From Streptomyces sp. WM6386 (GTDB lineage Bacteria > Actinomycetota > Actinomycetes > Streptomycetales > Streptomycetaceae), in contig NZ_JXTE01000008.1 of the NCBI RefSeq assembly GCF_000972385.1, forward strand, positions 103,576 to 167,575: 64,000 nt of DNA, read 5' to 3'. Made by a program: the position numbers and the translations under genes. The notes beneath the pieces are model-generated. The model saw only the letters and a program-made list of their open reading frames with translations. It made no database searches and was not told the DNA's origin. Shown here in pieces: positions 62,197-64,000 of this stretch. Positions within the stretch are counted from its first letter, which is position 1. Each line of letters begins with the position of its first letter.

Positions 62197-64000
62197 CTAC
62201 TTCGCGCCGAAGACGATCGCGAGATACTCCTTCTCGGTAGAACTGCTGCCGAAATCGCTCGCGTAGACCTTCGACATGAACAGCCGGCCGTCGTGGTAAA
62301 GGATCTCGGAAGAGTCGGGGAGCATGCTGGTCTCCACGTCGCGCACCGCCTCCGTCGACGGCATCTCCAGGAGCTTCGTCTCCTTGAAGGTGCCGCCGTC
62401 GATGGTCACGATCTGACCGCCCTTGTCGTACGGCGGTTGCTTGTATGCCAGCAGGTTGCCGCCGTCCATGCGCAGCGGGGTGATCGTGTAGCGGTCGCCC
62501 GCGTCGGCGCGCTGGCCGGTCTGCTTGCCGGAGGCCAGGTCGAAGGCGACGATCTCGTTGGTCCGGTTGCTGTACTCGCCACCGGTGCCGTCGTGTTCCT
62601 CGGTCTGCACGTAGAGCCGGTCGTTGCCGACCACGACCTGGAAGCAGTATTCGACCTGGTAGATCCCATCACAGCGGGCCTCGTACTGGTCCGCCGCCAG
62701 GGAGATACGGGAGCGTAGCTTGCCGGTCTTGTTGTCGATGGCGAAGACATCCGAGATACCTCTGGCGCCCTCGACCTCGCCCACCTCGGCGGCCACGACA
62801 AGCGGCTCGGTGGAGATGATGCTCGCGTACTCGATGCCCTGCGCCAACTTGTACTCGGAGATCACCTTCCCGGAGGCCGGGTCGATGGTCTGGATGTGCA
62901 GCTGGCGAGCGTCGTACGAGCCGCACTTGCGGACCGCGACCAGCTTCTCGCCGCCGCCGTAGCCCGCGTCGTAGCAGGTGTCGGTGGGCTTGGGGGTCCA
63001 CAGGGACTTGCCTGTGGAAATGTCCCAGGCGGCGCCACCGCTTGTGCTGCCCGAAGCGACCGTGTTCGCGCTGACGTTGACGTTGTCCCAGGTGATCAGC
63101 CGGTCACCGGTCTTGGCCGTCTTGGTCCAAAGCTTCTTGCCCGCGTCCAGATCGATCGCAGCGATCTGGCTGCAGCCCGCGGTACGGTCCTTCGTCGGCA
63201 TCGCCGGCTCGAAGGCGATGGCCGTCAGGTTGTCCTCGGTCATGTGCCGACTGGCCCGGCACACCGGACCGGGCAACTTGATCGTCCACAGCTTCGTGCC
63301 CTTGTCGAGGTCGTAGCCGACAACCTCGGCGATGCCGCTCTTGGCATAGACCGTGTCGGTCAGCCAGGAGCCATCCACCGTGTACGTGGTGTCGACCGGC
63401 GGCTTGGGCTGCGGGACCTGGAAGAGGACGGACGCGGCGGTGCTGGACGGGACCTTCTCGTCGCCCTTGCTGGAGGTGCCGCCGGTGCCGCCCTTCTCGT
63501 CGCCGCCACCGCCGGTGCCGCCACTGGAGCTCGCGGTGTCCTTCTTGTCGTCGCCGGACGAGGAGGCGTACCAGACACCGCCGCCCACGATCAGCGCGAT
63601 CGCCCCCCCCGCCGCGACGATGATCGCCAGCTGCGGGCTGAACTTCCGGCCGCCACCGCCCGGCTGACCGGGCTGGGGGTGCAGCGGCATGGTCGGCTGC
63701 GGGTATCCGTAACCGGGCTGCTGGCCATAGGGGTTGGGCTGCTGGCCGTAACCGCCGGGCTGCCGCTGCCCGTACGGGTTGGGCTGCTGGCCGTACGACG
63801 GCTGCTGCTGGCCGGGGTAGCCGTAGCCCTGGTCCGCCGGCGGTGCCTGCGGGGGCGGGGGCGTCTGCGGCGGCGGGGGCGGCGCCTGGGGGTAGCCGTA
63901 ACCGGGCTGCTGGGCCGGCGGCTGCGGGGCGCCGAATCCGGGCTGCTGCGGCGGCTGGTCCTGCGGCGGGCCGAAACCACCCCCGGGCGGGGGCTGGTTG
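62197..64000 (-). CDS. membrane-anchored PQQ-like beta-propeller protein (N-terminus beyond window)
   Basis: The minus frame stays open to the window edge, so the true start lies beyond 64000; the ATG at 63690 is internal. The visible N-terminal part is ~100 residues of Gln/Pro/Tyr/Gly-rich repeats (GQQPNPYGQ, PGYGYPQ). One TM helix (LAIIVAAGGAIALIVGGGVW) follows, a Gly/Ser/Lys spacer, then an extracytoplasmic beta-propeller with PQQ-type repeats: YDLDKGTKLWTIKLPG, IDLDAGKKLWTKTAKTG, WDISTGKSLWTPKP, IDPASGKVISEYKLA, IDNKTGKLRSRISL. Similar proteins in Streptomyces have low-complexity cytoplasmic tails and no known function. Confidence 0.88.
   Translation of the reverse strand, partial: NQPPPGGGFGPPQDQPPQQPGFGAPQPPAQQPGYGYPQAPPPPPQTPPPPQAPPADQGYGYPGQQQPSYGQQPNPYGQRQPGGYGQQPNPYGQQPGYGYPQPTMPLHPQPGQPGGGGRKFSPQLAIIVAAGGAIALIVGGGVWYASSSGDDKKDTASSSGGTGGGGDEKGGTGGTSSKGDEKVPSSTAASVLFQVPQPKPPVDTTYTVDGSWLTDTVYAKSGIAEVVGYDLDKGTKLWTIKLPGPVCRASRHMTEDNLTAIAFEPAMPTKDRTAGCSQIAAIDLDAGKKLWTKTAKTGDRLITWDNVNVSANTVASGSTSGGAAWDISTGKSLWTPKPTDTCYDAGYGGGEKLVAVRKCGSYDARQLHIQTIDPASGKVISEYKLAQGIEYASIISTEPLVVAAEVGEVEGARGISDVFAIDNKTGKLRSRISLAADQYEARCDGIYQVEYCFQVVVGNDRLYVQTEEHDGTGGEYSNRTNEIVAFDLASGKQTGQRADAGDRYTITPLRMDGGNLLAYKQPPYDKGGQIVTIDGGTFKETKLLEMPSTEAVRDVETSMLPDSSEILYHDGRLFMSKVYASDFGSSSTEKEYLAIVFGAK

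Overview
This window is high-GC actinobacterial chromosome, almost certainly from a Streptomyces. GTG and TTG starts are common, genes are joined by ATGA/GTGA overlaps, and the core order mazG ... mfd ... tRNA-Gln-glmU-prs-rplY-pth ... ppc-desaturase ... galTEK matches what I remember of the Streptomyces core chromosome. I see no plasmid, phage, insertion sequence or CRISPR array. Both edges cut a gene: a P-loop NTPase on the left (C-terminus missing) and a PQQ-type beta-propeller protein on the right (N-terminus missing).

Layout. 1-6.2 kb: NTPase with TPR/Sel1-like repeats, MazG, a SurA-like lipoprotein, a Ser/Thr kinase and a small membrane protein, all on the minus strand. 6.4-12.3 kb: an unusual HTH-methylase-HsdS-like fusion, a two-repeat anchored protein, lipoproteins, an acetyltransferase, a secreted HNH nuclease-like lipoprotein and an antitoxin-like 61-aa protein. 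12.5-21.4 kb: an SCO6745-type protein divergent from a TetR regulator, then mfd and a MacB/FtsX-type ABC transporter. 21.8-27.2 kb: MFS exporter, acetyltransferase, DUF485/solute symporter pair and a coiled-coil protein behind a large palindrome.

27.4-32.6 kb is the most interesting segment: a cluster of polymorphic-toxin-like parts. It holds a 916-aa fusion (Imm35/YrhB-like domain, very long Gly/Pro-rich linker, deaminase-like core, SUKH-4 domain), an SMI1/KNR4 (SUKH-1) protein, and, divergently, a YwqJ-like deaminase (CAE and PCRAC motifs) followed by a SUKH-3 protein. None has a visible secretion signal. 32.7-34.2 kb is an orphan histidine kinase whose 3' end has been tandemly duplicated (136-bp period), leaving a frameshifted tail copy.

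34.4-38.6 kb is housekeeping: tRNA-Gln(UUG), glmU (UDP-GlcNAc), prs (PRPP), ribosomal protein L25 and pth. 38.7-48.3 kb has a LAETG sortase-substrate protein, ppc, an acyl desaturase with its TetR regulator, a CsbD protein, a VOC protein, trans-aconitate methyltransferase, MarR, a LuxR response regulator and an acetyltransferase. 48.3-52.2 kb has an LppU-like protein and a four-gene overlapping type VII secretion-type operon (WXG100-like, long T7SS-substrate-like, unknown, membrane). 52.4-57.7 kb is a galactose module: galT-galE-galK (Leloir pathway) divergent from a sodium/sugar symporter, with a promoter flanked by TCAAACA-type boxes. 57.8-61 kb looks accessory and decaying: an Rpn-like nuclease gene, a gene interrupted by an in-frame TAG, a small GntR regulator, and two head-to-head lipoprotein remnants. 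61.2-64 kb has a response-regulator-like protein lacking the phosphoacceptor Asp and the partial beta-propeller protein.

All family assignments come from reading motifs and from memory of the families; no database search was run.
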